10,840 nt of DNA from Dehalococcoidia bacterium (lineage in GTDB: Bacteria; Chloroflexota; Dehalococcoidia; UBA2247). Below the pieces are notes generated by a model, which was not told the DNA's origin, did no database searches, and was given only the letters and a program-made list of their open reading frames with translations. The position numbers and the translations under genes are program-made. The stretch lies in contig JAGHDJ010000007.1 of the NCBI GenBank assembly GCA_021159955.1, forward strand, positions 1 through 10,840. Direction: 5' to 3'. Within the stretch, counting starts at the first letter, position 1, and every line of letters begins with the position of its first letter. Positions 1-6,174 of the stretch are shown here, in pieces.

Positions 1-98
1 AGACTCTAGACTAATAGCACAATTATGGTCATAGCAGACAGGTTCTTTGTCCCATTGGTTTTCTGCGCCGACATCTCAGCAACTGCTTTTAATTTAGT

Positions 99-228
99 AC
101 TTTTTACTCCATTTTACTTTTACCCCCTTATTGGCTTTGATTCCCCTTCTTTTTGCATTTGTTCTCCTTTTGTTTCGCATTGTTTTCCTGTTGCCCTCAA
201 TCTGTTTCTGACATTTCCCTCTTGCTGC
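99..228. other. Pyrimidine-rich non-coding block
   Basis: Positions 1-269 hold no gene I can support. Within them, about 99-228 is strongly biased to T and C on the plus strand, with few purines. It contains an imperfect tandem similarity of about 20 bases: GCATTTGTTCTCCTTTTG near 156-173 resembles GCATTGTTTTCCTGTTG near 177-193. Both strands can be translated through it, but the products are low-complexity (Phe/Leu/Pro-rich on plus, Lys/Arg-rich on minus). They lack a ribosome binding site and look like a by-product of the composition. Whether the block is a decayed gene, an upstream regulatory region or simple drift cannot be told from the sequence. Confidence 0.4.
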
Positions 229-251
229 CATAAGAACATATGTACTACTAT
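222..251 (+). promoter_or_regulatory. Possible promoter for the GAPRGN-motif gene
   Basis: TTGCTG (222-227) and TACTAT (246-251) are separated by 18 bases, the same spacer length as the two better promoters in this window. A start near 258 would give a leader of only about 12 bases before the ATG at 270, with no Shine-Dalgarno sequence. The -35 match is mediocre, so this is a weak call. Confidence 0.3.
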
Positions 252-269
252 TTCTGTATTGAAAAACGT

Positions 270-653
270 ATGAATAATAAATTAAAACGCAAAAGAGGTG
301 CACCCAGGGGAAACCAGAATGCCCGCAAACATGGCTTCTATTCCCATGTCGTTACCGAGTCGGAAAGGCGTGATCTCAAGAAAGCTGCTGATATTGAAGG
401 TGTTGATCAGGAAGTTGCCCTCCTTCGTGTCAGGCTCAAATCTATCCTCTCACACAATCCTGAAAACACTAATCTCATCTTACAGGTGACTACGATGCTT
501 GCTCGGCTCATCCGTACCAGGTGCTACCTTGGCAACGTGGATGAGACCAGCTTGCCGCGGATTGTTGAAAATGTCCTGCTTAAACTAGCGGTCCCTCTCG
601 GTGTTGTTGATGCTGAGAGCATTGAACAGCAATCCGAACAACAGGAGATATAG
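270..653 (+). CDS. Small basic protein with GAPRGNQNARKHG motif, function unknown
   Basis: A 127-residue protein from the ATG at 270. An in-frame ATG at 240 would add ten hydrophobic/aromatic residues that do not look native. The N-terminus is very basic (KLKRKRG) and runs into the motif RGAPRGNQNARKHGFYS at residues 9-25. The rest is predicted helical: a charged segment around residues 30-60, a Leu/Ile/Arg helix around 68-88, and a Gln/Glu-rich tail ending SEQQEI. From memory, GAP-x-GNxNAxKHG N-termini occur in small proteins of phage or mobile-element neighbourhoods, some annotated as terminase small-subunit-like. That link is inference and no other phage gene lies here. The helical part and basic arm would suit nucleic-acid binding. 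No Shine-Dalgarno sequence precedes either start. It stands alone, with 227 bases to the next start. Confidence 0.7.
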   Translation: MNNKLKRKRGAPRGNQNARKHGFYSHVVTESERRDLKKAADIEGVDQEVALLRVRLKSILSHNPENTNLILQVTTMLARLIRTRCYLGNVDETSLPRIVENVLLKLAVPLGVVDAESIEQQSEQQEI

Positions 654-866
654 CTATTGCTCTTCAACTGAAGCAGTGTAATAAAATTTGAATTTTGCAG
701 TGTGGTTTTGATTCCCGTTCAGGATAAGGGCATGTTTTTAAGCTTTGACTTCTGTCCTGATATGATGATTTGTTTCCCGAAAATTTAAAAAACAAATATA
801 GAAATTCAGCGCATACGGGTAGAAAGTTCTTGTTTTGTGGTATTTTGGTCAGATTGCGGAATAATG

Positions 867-875
867 AAAGGAGTG
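867..875 (+). promoter_or_regulatory. Shine-Dalgarno fixing the cupin start
   Basis: AAAGGAGTG lies five bases before ATG 881. This is a strong ribosome binding site and makes 881, not an in-frame ATG at 770, the start of the cupin gene. The extra 37 codons from 770 would read through AT-rich, non-conserved-looking sequence. Confidence 0.75.
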
Positions 876-880
876 GTGAA

Positions 881-1213
881 ATGAAAATAGCCGACTATTC
901 TGGTGTTAAAGCGAATGAGGAAGTTTCTGGTGTGCTGATGCGGGTGCTGATTGGTGCCGAAGAAGGAGCTCCCAATTTTGTTATGCGTCTCTTTGAGGTT
1001 AAGTCGGGATGTTCTACCCCGTTTCATACTCATAACTGGGAGCACGAAGTTTTTATCCTATCCGGACAGGGGAAGGTTAAGAACGAGAAAGAAGAAGAAA
1101 CCCCGATTACCAATGGGGACTTTGTGTTTGTCGCTCCCAACGAGAAACATTGCTTCATCAATGATGGCAGCGATACGCTTCGCTTTATCTGCCTTATCCC
1201 TTTGGTTAAATGA
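881..1213 (+). CDS. Single-domain cupin protein
   Basis: A 110-residue protein consisting of one beta-barrel cupin domain (cupin_2 type). The first motif is visible as TPFHTHNWEHEVFILSGQG (residues 46-64), giving His49, His51 and Glu55. The second is GDFVFVAPNEKHCFIN (79-94), giving His90 and Asn94. Together these form the usual three-His/one-Glu metal site, so a mononuclear metal centre is likely. The glycine of the second motif's PxG is Glu88 here. Small cupins of this kind include dioxygenases, isomerases and sugar-binding or regulatory proteins, and the sequence alone does not choose between them. It is cytoplasmic, with no signal peptide. It is followed by a hairpin and then a nucleotide-sugar epimerase; a shared role in sugar metabolism is possible but unproven. 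Confidence 0.85.
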   Translation: MKIADYSGVKANEEVSGVLMRVLIGAEEGAPNFVMRLFEVKSGCSTPFHTHNWEHEVFILSGQGKVKNEKEEETPITNGDFVFVAPNEKHCFINDGSDTLRFICLIPLVK

Positions 1214-1241
1214 ACGTGGGGCGGACTGATTTTAAAGTTGC

Positions 1242-1263
1242 CGGAGGCAGTCTTTTGCCTCCG
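1242..1263 (+). terminator. Perfect 8-bp hairpin after the cupin gene
   Basis: CGGAGGCA (1242-1249) and TGCCTCCG (1256-1263) form a perfect eight-base-pair GC-rich stem with a six-base loop, 28 bases after the cupin stop codon. The 3' side is ATGTTGTTGTG, T-rich but not an uninterrupted T tract. It is therefore either a weak intrinsic terminator or an mRNA-stabilising hairpin ahead of the epimerase gene. Confidence 0.5.
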
Positions 1264-1314
1264 ATGTTGTTGTGATGTTATGCTATCTCTGTGCTATTCG
1301 CAGGAGGTGAAAGT

Positions 1315-2250
1315 TTGAAGGTTCTTGTTACTGGGGGGGCAGGGTTTATTGCTTCCCACATAGTAGATGCTCTGATTGAGCGAGGGCATCAGGTTGTGGT
1401 AGTAGATAATCTATCTACTGGCTTTTCTCATAATCTTAATCCCAGGGCGAAGTTTTATCATATGAGTATTGCTGATGAGGGATTATCTGATGTCTTTGAC
1501 AAAGAGAAGCCAGATGTGGTGAATCATCATGCGGCTCAGATGGTTATTGCTCGGTCGGTAGCGGACCCATTATTCGATGCTCGAGAGAATATTATCGGTG
1601 GTCTCAACGTGATTGTGAATAGCGTTCGCTCGGGAGTGAAGAAGGTGATATATGCCTCCTCTGGTGGGGCGGTGTATGGCGAACCCGAGTATATTCCTGC
1701 TGATGAACAGCATCCCGTGAATCCCATTTCTCAGTATGGTGTTTCCAAGCATGTGGTGGAGCATTATCTCTATCTCTATGGTGTTCTGAGTGGATTGAAT
1801 TATGTGGTATTGAGATATTCTAATGTCTATGGACCAAGACAAAACCCCGGTGGAGAGGCAGGAGTGGTAGCTATATTTGCCGGGCAGATGCTTCGTGGTG
1901 AACAACCAACTATTTTCGGTCAGGGAGATAAGACCAGGGACTATACCTGCGTTTTTGACATTGTAGAGGCTAATCTTTTAGCTGTGGAGCGAGGAGAAAA
2001 GCTCATTTGCAACATTGGTAATGGGGTGGAAACGTCTGATAAAGAAATGTTTGATACCCTTGCTGATGTATTGAAGTATAAAGGAATTCCCCGATACGAC
2101 TCTGTTCGTCAAGGAGAAGTGCATCATATTTGTTTGGAATGTTCTCTGGCACGGGAAAAATTGGGGTGGGAGTCCAAAATATCATTACGTGAGGGGCTGT
2201 TGAAATCTGTCGAATATTACCGTCGATTGGATGCCTCATTGGGTGATTAA
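1315..2250 (+). CDS. NAD-dependent UDP-glucose 4-epimerase-like protein (extended SDR)
   Basis: A 311-residue extended short-chain dehydrogenase/reductase of the GalE type. Such enzymes usually interconvert UDP-glucose and UDP-galactose, or related nucleotide sugars, with bound NAD. The start is TTG 1315, set by a full AGGAGGTGA at 1302-1310; an in-frame GTG at 1291 lies upstream of that site. Visible features are the Rossmann motif TGGAGFIASH (6-15, with Ala13 in place of the usual third glycine), the Asp31 region binding NAD ribose (VVVVDNLSTG), Ser115/Ser116 in YASSGGAVYGE, and the catalytic Tyr141-x3-Lys145 (YGVSKHVVEH). RYSNVYGPRQNP (168-179) is the substrate-side motif. Exact sugar specificity cannot be read from this, so galE is not assigned. 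The gene ends four bases from the convergent YchF-like gene. Confidence 0.9.
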   Translation: MKVLVTGGAGFIASHIVDALIERGHQVVVVDNLSTGFSHNLNPRAKFYHMSIADEGLSDVFDKEKPDVVNHHAAQMVIARSVADPLFDARENIIGGLNVIVNSVRSGVKKVIYASSGGAVYGEPEYIPADEQHPVNPISQYGVSKHVVEHYLYLYGVLSGLNYVVLRYSNVYGPRQNPGGEAGVVAIFAGQMLRGEQPTIFGQGDKTRDYTCVFDIVEANLLAVERGEKLICNIGNGVETSDKEMFDTLADVLKYKGIPRYDSVRQGEVHHICLECSLAREKLGWESKISLREGLLKSVEYYRRLDASLGD

Positions 2251-2254
2251 TGGA

Positions 2255-3355
2255 TTAAACATTGAACAAAAAGTTAATTATATCTCCATCTTGAACGATG
2301 TATTTTTTCCCCTCCAGACGCAATAGTCCTTGCTTGCGTGCTTGAGCCATAGTGCCACATTTTACCAGGTCGTTGTAGCTCACGATTTCAGCTCGAATAA
2401 ATCCTCTCTCTATGTCGGAGTGGATTTTCCCTGCTGCGTTCAGTGCGCTTGTGCCTTTGGTTATAGTCCATGCCTTTACTTCATCGGCACCGGTGGTAAA
2501 GAAAGACATCTGTCCCAGTAGGTCGTAGGATAGCTCGATTACTCGGTTCAATGCAGATTTCTTGATGCCGAGACCGTCGCGAAATTCCTTTGCTTCTTCA
2601 TCACTGAGCTGTGTTAACTCCATCTCTAACTTTCCACACAGTGCAGTGAGAAGACAGTGTGCGCCAGAGCAACACGCAGATAGGTCGGATTCTATGGAAT
2701 TGACATGCGAAAGCTGTCCCTCATTGATATTTATCAATATCAATAGTGGTTTAGCTGTGAGAAAGCTGTAGTTCCTGATAATTTTGTGTTCTTCTTCGGA
2801 TAATTGCAATTCCCTGACAGGGGTATCGTTTTCCAGGGCATTCTGGATTTTTGTTAGTAAAGTTTGTTCTTTATTTAGTAAGTCTCTCTCCTGTTGGCGT
2901 GCGCTTTTAAGAGAGTTTTTAATGCGTTCCAGTCTTCTCTCGATAATTATCAAATCAGAAAATGCCAGTTCCGTATTGATGGAATCAATATCTCTTGCTA
3001 CATTTACGCTACCCTTGATGTGAGGTATCTGTTCATCTTCAAATGCGCGCACCACATGTATTATGGCATTTATTCGGCTGAGGTATGTTAAGAATTGACT
3101 GCTGAAGCTGCCTTCTTTAGTTGTGTCAGCAGGGGCGATGGCAATGTCGGTGTATTTTACTTCTGCAGGGGTAACTTTCTTGGGATGATACATATCACTC
3201 AAGGTGATTATTCGCTGGTCCTCTACCTTGGCTATCCCGATGTTAGGCTGCAGTGCGGCTGGCGCATAAGCTGCTGTTTCCGCTTTGCCTTTGGTCAAGG
3301 CGTTAAAGATAGTAGTTTTGCCACTCTTTGGCATTCCTATGATACCTATTTCCAT
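2255..3355 (-). CDS. Divergent YchF/Obg-like P-loop GTPase/ATPase with C-terminal TGS domain
   Basis: A 366-residue protein matching the YchF (OLA1) architecture: N-terminal G domain, helical coiled-coil insertion (about residues 125-195, rich in Arg/Glu/Lys), and a TGS/DUF933 C-terminal domain (about 283-365, ending KKYIVQDGDIINFLFNV). The P-loop is GMPKSGKTT (7-15), where typical YchF has GLPNVGKST. The G4 element is NINE (209-212), the YchF-type replacement for NKxD. The G3 loop is unusual: D70-I-A-I-A-P-A-D stands where YchF has DIAGLVKGASKGEGLG, so the glycine and following residues are replaced. Canonical YchF binds ribosomes and prefers ATP; this looks like a divergent paralogous branch whose hydrolysis may differ. 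The ATG at 3355 has no Shine-Dalgarno sequence and a TATTAT seven bases upstream. Confidence 0.85.
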   Translation of the reverse strand: MEIGIIGMPKSGKTTIFNALTKGKAETAAYAPAALQPNIGIAKVEDQRIITLSDMYHPKKVTPAEVKYTDIAIAPADTTKEGSFSSQFLTYLSRINAIIHVVRAFEDEQIPHIKGSVNVARDIDSINTELAFSDLIIIERRLERIKNSLKSARQQERDLLNKEQTLLTKIQNALENDTPVRELQLSEEEHKIIRNYSFLTAKPLLILININEGQLSHVNSIESDLSACCSGAHCLLTALCGKLEMELTQLSDEEAKEFRDGLGIKKSALNRVIELSYDLLGQMSFFTTGADEVKAWTITKGTSALNAAGKIHSDIERGFIRAEIVSYNDLVKCGTMAQARKQGLLRLEGKKYIVQDGDIINFLFNV

Positions 3356-3362
3356 ATGGGAT

Positions 3363-3368
3363 ATAATA
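3363..3368 (-). promoter_or_regulatory. Probable -10 element placing transcription start at the YchF-like ATG
   Basis: Read on the minus strand, TATTAT is followed by seven bases and then the ATG of the YchF-like gene. That puts the expected transcription start on or next to the start codon. No convincing -35 box is seen 16-18 bases upstream, and there is no Shine-Dalgarno sequence, which fits a leaderless message. Confidence 0.45.
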
Positions 3369-3420
3369 CCACTTTGTCATTGGCGATGCGATAAATGGTT
3401 TATTTATGATGGGCATTATG

Positions 3421-3429
3421 TGCTAAAAT
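3421..3429 (+). promoter_or_regulatory. Extended -10 promoter for holA
   Basis: TGCTAAAAT is a TGn-type extended -10 element (hexamer TAAAAT at 3424-3429) with no clear -35. The expected start near 3436 gives a short leader that still includes the TAAGG (3439-3443) before ATG 3450. The element lies in the 94-base divergent region shared with the YchF-like gene. Confidence 0.45.
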
Positions 3430-3449
3430 AAGGGGAAGTAAGGTTGGCT

Positions 3450-4481
3450 ATGATTTATATTCTATTTGGCCCGGACGAATTTTCCCTTAGAAAAGAACTT
3501 GTGCGTATCAAAGATGGTATGGGTAGTGGAGAGATGCTGGAAACCAATACCACCGAATTTGATGCTCGGACACTTACTCCCGAACAGTTAATGAGCACCT
3601 GTGATACAGTTCCTTTCCTTGCAGAAAAGCGTCTTGTTATCGTTAATGGGTTATTAGGGCGATTCGAATCCCCCAAAAAGAAAAATAGGGATAAGCGAAC
3701 ATCTGCAAAGTCAGGTGATTTGAAAAAATGGGTTGCGCTGAAAAAGTATGCCGACAGGATGCCGCAAGCTGCTGTGTTGGTATTGGTTGATGGTGACATA
3801 GAAGAGAAGGGTAACCGCTTATTTAAAGAGATACAGTCGGTGGCTGAAGTGAAAAAATTTACCCTGCTCAAGGGCAGAAGATTACATCACTGGATTAATT
3901 CTCGTGTGGTTGACCATAAAGGTAGTATATCTCCCCAGGCTGTTGCCTTGCTTGCCGATTTGGTTGGGAGTAACCTTGGCGTTTTATCTAGTGAAATTGA
4001 GAAGTTATTGCTTTATGTTGGGGGGCGCTGTATTGAAGAAGAAGATGTTGAGAATTTGGTGAGTTACACTCGTAATACCAGCATTTTTACTTTAGTGGAT
4101 GCTGTATTGGAACAGCGTGTTTCGCGGGCTATGCTTCTGCTGCATCGGCTGTTGGCAGAGGGTGTAGCGCCTTCACATATTGTGGTGATGATTGCCAGAC
4201 AACTGCGTCTTTTCATTCTGGCAAAGGAAATAGCGGCACAGGATGTGCCTTATAAGGAGGCGCAGCGAAGGTTGGGTTTGTATAGCGATTATCCCTTTCG
4301 TCAGACTATGAATCAATCCAGTATTCACCCCGTAAAGCGTTTGGAAGTTGCATACCATAAACTTTTGGATGCTGATGTAGCTATGAAAACAGGGGAGTGG
4401 AAGTCCATTCGAAATGAGAAGTGGAAAGATGAACTTATTCTTGATGTCCTGATTGCTGAAATGTGTTATACCTCGATTTAA
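3450..4481 (+). CDS. holA: DNA polymerase III delta subunit
   Basis: A 343-residue clamp-loader subunit that opens the sliding beta clamp for loading at primed sites. The N-terminus MIYILFGPDEFSLRKEL is typical of the family, as is the conserved TVPFLAEKRLVIVNGLLGRF (53-72), a P-loop-less AAA+ region. The central (about 140-210) and C-terminal (about 215-335) helical collar domains follow, with SNLGVLSSEIEKLLLYVG and HIVVMIARQLRLFILAKEI recognisable. Length agrees with the usual 320-350 residues. A Lys/Arg-rich stretch (SPKKKNRDKRTSAKSGDLKK, 74-93) is an extra basic loop. Start: ATG 3450 is six bases after TAAGG and gives the family N-terminus. An in-frame TTG at 3444 would add two residues. 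It is divergent from the YchF-like gene and apparently monocistronic, followed by a new promoter. Confidence 0.95.
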   Translation: MIYILFGPDEFSLRKELVRIKDGMGSGEMLETNTTEFDARTLTPEQLMSTCDTVPFLAEKRLVIVNGLLGRFESPKKKNRDKRTSAKSGDLKKWVALKKYADRMPQAAVLVLVDGDIEEKGNRLFKEIQSVAEVKKFTLLKGRRLHHWINSRVVDHKGSISPQAVALLADLVGSNLGVLSSEIEKLLLYVGGRCIEEEDVENLVSYTRNTSIFTLVDAVLEQRVSRAMLLLHRLLAEGVAPSHIVVMIARQLRLFILAKEIAAQDVPYKEAQRRLGLYSDYPFRQTMNQSSIHPVKRLEVAYHKLLDADVAMKTGEWKSIRNEKWKDELILDVLIAEMCYTSI

Positions 4482-4538
4482 TAGTGCAGAGATAGCGTTT
4501 TCGTAGTTTAAGGACTGTATAGTATGTCTTGGACACCG

Positions 4539-4548
4539 CACAATTGTG
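4539..4548. promoter_or_regulatory. Palindrome CACAATTGTG abutting a -35 box
   Basis: This is a perfect ten-base palindrome. Partial symmetry continues outward: 4537/4550, 4535/4552 and 4534/4553 also pair. It ends two bases before the TTGACT -35 element at 4551. The position suits an activator or repressor site for the downstream promoter. No known regulator motif is recognised. Confidence 0.35.
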
Positions 4549-4550
4549 TG

Positions 4551-4580
4551 TTGACTTGATGGGAACGAAGGATGTATACT
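4551..4580 (+). promoter_or_regulatory. Sigma70-type promoter for the four-cysteine protein/comF/hpf genes
   Basis: TTGACT (4551-4556) and TATACT (4575-4580) are separated by 18 bases, with five of six matches to consensus in each box. The expected start near 4587 gives a leader of about 27 bases containing GAGGTG (4603-4608), which serves GTG 4614. Confidence 0.65.
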
Positions 4581-4613
4581 GACGCAGTTGATTTTTTGTT
4601 GTGAGGTGGGACA

Positions 4614-4826
4614 GTGGAACAAAAGTTATTCCCTAAATGCCAGAAATGTAAGATTGGTGATTTGGTGCCCTTATCTGATTTTGGAAGTCAGGGAGCTCCA
4701 ATTCACTATAAAGCATGGGTTTGCACCAACCCTGATTGTGGGTTCAATTTAAAGATACGAAATGGGGATGTCTATATCGACGAGCCGATTATGAGTGGGG
4801 CTTCTCACTCGCCGCGAGGACGTTGA
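4614..4826 (+). CDS. Small four-cysteine (zinc-ribbon-like) protein, function unknown
   Basis: A 70-residue protein starting at GTG 4614, five bases after GAGGTG. Cysteines sit at 9, 12, 37 and 42 (CQKC near the start, then CTNPDC), spaced like a treble of a small zinc ribbon or rubredoxin-like metal knuckle. The second half, CTNPDCGFNLKIRNGDVY, looks conserved-type beta-structure, and the last dozen residues (SGASHSPRGR) appear disordered. There is no signal peptide or membrane segment. I recognise no named family. Zinc ribbons of this size often bind nucleic acid or a partner protein, but nothing in the sequence establishes that. It has its own good promoter and a palindromic site just upstream, and is followed by comF after 38 bases. 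Coding is supported by the ribosome binding site and the paired cysteines. Confidence 0.75.
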   Translation: MEQKLFPKCQKCKIGDLVPLSDFGSQGAPIHYKAWVCTNPDCGFNLKIRNGDVYIDEPIMSGASHSPRGR

Positions 4827-4851
4827 TACTTCCCTGTTACTGTTAAGCTGG

Positions 4852-4860
4852 TGTTATAAA
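4852..4860 (+). promoter_or_regulatory. Possible extended -10 element upstream of comF
   Basis: TGTTATAAA fits the TGnTATAAT extended -10 pattern. It ends only four bases before GTG 4865, so transcripts begun here would start at or just inside that codon. If used, it would favour the TTG at 4904 as a translation start. A chance match in an AT-rich intergenic stretch is equally possible. Confidence 0.25.
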
Positions 4861-4864
4861 CCCT

Positions 4865-5575
4865 GTGTTAGCCAGGAACTTCTCCCTGATTAGGAAAGCG
4901 ACTTTGGATCTCCTTTTTCCACCTTGTTGCGTAGGTTGTGGAAGAGAAGGGGAGTTCATCTGTCATTCCTGCAGGGAGACGATGGTGTATATTACTGCTC
5001 CACTTTGCTCCAGATGTGGCAGGCCGCTTTCCTCAGGTTCCTTTTGTGCTGATTGCGTTCGGCGTGTCCCTCAAATTGATGGGATTCGTTCCTGCCTCCA
5101 ATTTGATGGTGTAGTGCGCCAGATGGTGCATAGCTTTAAATACCGTAATGTTAGGGCTCTTGCACCTTTGTTAGCTCAGTTTCTTGCAGAGTTCTTGAGT
5201 GTTAGCGAATTACCAGCAGACGCTCTTATTCCGGTTCCCTTACATCAGCATCGCTTGAGGGAGCGGGGTTATAATCAGTCTCAGCTTATTGCACGAGAGC
5301 TTGGTGCGCTTGTTGATATGCCTGTTTTTGAGGATGTACTTGTTCGCGTCGACGACACACCGACTCAGGTAAAAACACTTAATGTTAAAATGCGTTGGGA
5401 AAATGTAGCGGGAGCATTTGCCTGTTCGGGGCGATGTGGGGATTTGGAGAACAGGCGAATTTTGCTTATTGATGATGTATGCACTACTGGTGCTACTCTG
5501 GATGCTTGTGCTAGTGCACTCAGAAAAGTTGGGGTAGCTTCTGTGTGGGGATTAACGGTAGCAAGAGAATTGTGA
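4865..5575 (+). CDS. comF: ComF family phosphoribosyltransferase-like protein
   Basis: A 236-residue protein with the ComFC layout. An N-terminal double zinc ribbon carries cysteines at 22, 25, 33, 36 and 48, 51, 61, 64 (LFPPCCVGCG, FICHSC, LCSRCGRP, FCADC). A PRTase type I domain follows, with IPVPLHQHRLRERGYNQSQ (122-140) and the PRPP-binding loop ILLIDDVCTTGAT (199-211). ComF proteins support DNA uptake in competent bacteria and are widespread in non-competent ones, where their role is less clear. The start is uncertain. GTG 4865 gives a normal-looking N-terminal helix but a poor ribosome site (only GGTG, 11 bases off). TTG 4904 (MDLLFPPCC) is preceded by AGGAAAG at 4892-4898, with good spacing. 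It is followed by hpf after 16 bases, so co-transcription is likely. Confidence 0.92.
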   Translation: MLARNFSLIRKATLDLLFPPCCVGCGREGEFICHSCRETMVYITAPLCSRCGRPLSSGSFCADCVRRVPQIDGIRSCLQFDGVVRQMVHSFKYRNVRALAPLLAQFLAEFLSVSELPADALIPVPLHQHRLRERGYNQSQLIARELGALVDMPVFEDVLVRVDDTPTQVKTLNVKMRWENVAGAFACSGRCGDLENRRILLIDDVCTTGATLDACASALRKVGVASVWGLTVAREL

Positions 5576-5591
5576 AATGGAGTGCTGAAGT

Positions 5592-6128
5592 ATGGAAATA
5601 CAGCTAGTTTCTAAGAATGTTGAACTATCACAAACTGCACGTGAGCGTGTGCAGCGTAAGATTGGCAAACTGAGCCGACATCTTAGCAACATCACTGATG
5701 CTAAAGTAGAAATATATCGGGAGGGAACGAAATCCCCGCAGCAGCGTTATGTTGCTCAGGTAACAATTGTTAGTGATGGCACTATTCTCAGAGGGGAGGA
5801 AAGGGCAGCTGATGTTTATACTGCACTCAATAGTGTTATTGAGGTAATAGACCGACAGATTGAGCGCTACAAGGGAAGGCTCTACTACAAAGGTAGAGGC
5901 AAGGCGCCGAGAAAAGCGGAAGCTGAATCTTCTTATCAGGATGAGATGAGAATAGTCAAAGTTAAGGAGCTAGTATTAAGTCCTATGTCTGCCGATGATG
6001 CGCTGGTGCAGATGGAGCTTCTCGGCCACGACTTCTTTATTTTTCTGGATTCCGCTACAAAGAATACCAGTGTCATATACCGTCGCCGGAATGGTGACTA
6101 TGGGTTACTTGAAGCGCAACTTGATTAG
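5592..6128 (+). CDS. hpf: Long-form ribosome hibernation promoting factor
   Basis: A 178-residue protein of the long HPF class. The N-terminal S30AE domain (about 1-98, MEIQLVSKNVELSQTARERV onward) binds in the decoding channel of the small subunit. After a linker rich in Lys/Ala/Glu (about 99-118), the C-terminal domain (about 119-176) has the hallmark PMSADDALVQMELLGHDFFI and ends YRRRNGDYGLLEAQ. In the long-HPF family this C-terminal domain dimerises to join two 70S ribosomes into inactive 100S particles in stationary phase or stress. The ATG at 5592 follows GGAGTG (5579-5584), seven bases off. The gene lies 16 bases after comF, and a new promoter starts 11 bases after its stop, so it appears to end the first transcription unit without an obvious terminator. 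Confidence 0.95.
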   Translation: MEIQLVSKNVELSQTARERVQRKIGKLSRHLSNITDAKVEIYREGTKSPQQRYVAQVTIVSDGTILRGEERAADVYTALNSVIEVIDRQIERYKGRLYYKGRGKAPRKAEAESSYQDEMRIVKVKELVLSPMSADDALVQMELLGHDFFIFLDSATKNTSVIYRRRNGDYGLLEAQLD

Positions 6129-6138
6129 CCTGTCTTTC

Positions 6139-6168
6139 TTGTCATAGTATTGCAGGTAAGGCTATAAT
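6139..6168 (+). promoter_or_regulatory. Strong sigma70-type promoter set against the nfi start codon
   Basis: TTGTCA (6139-6144) and a perfect TATAAT (6163-6168) are 18 bases apart. The usual seven-base step from the -10 box puts the transcription start at about 6175, the first base of the endonuclease V GTG codon. The only purine-rich motif upstream (AGGTAAGG, 6154-6161) lies between the boxes and would not be in the mRNA. Confidence 0.7.
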
Positions 6169-6174
6169 TGAAGT

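Noticed and set aside
94..231. Minus-strand 45-codon frame encoding a very Lys/Arg-rich peptide
   Set aside because: No ribosome binding site. The residues follow directly from the purine bias of that strand, and it lacks any recognisable motif.
25..273. Plus-strand hydrophobic 82-codon frame
   Set aside because: Phe/Leu/Pro/Cys content is what a pyrimidine-rich tract gives in any frame. There is no ribosome site, and it overlaps the better-supported gene at 270.
718..760. Inverted repeat TCAGGA ... TCCTGA as a terminator
   Set aside because: Only six base pairs with a loop of over 30 bases and no T tract; likely chance.
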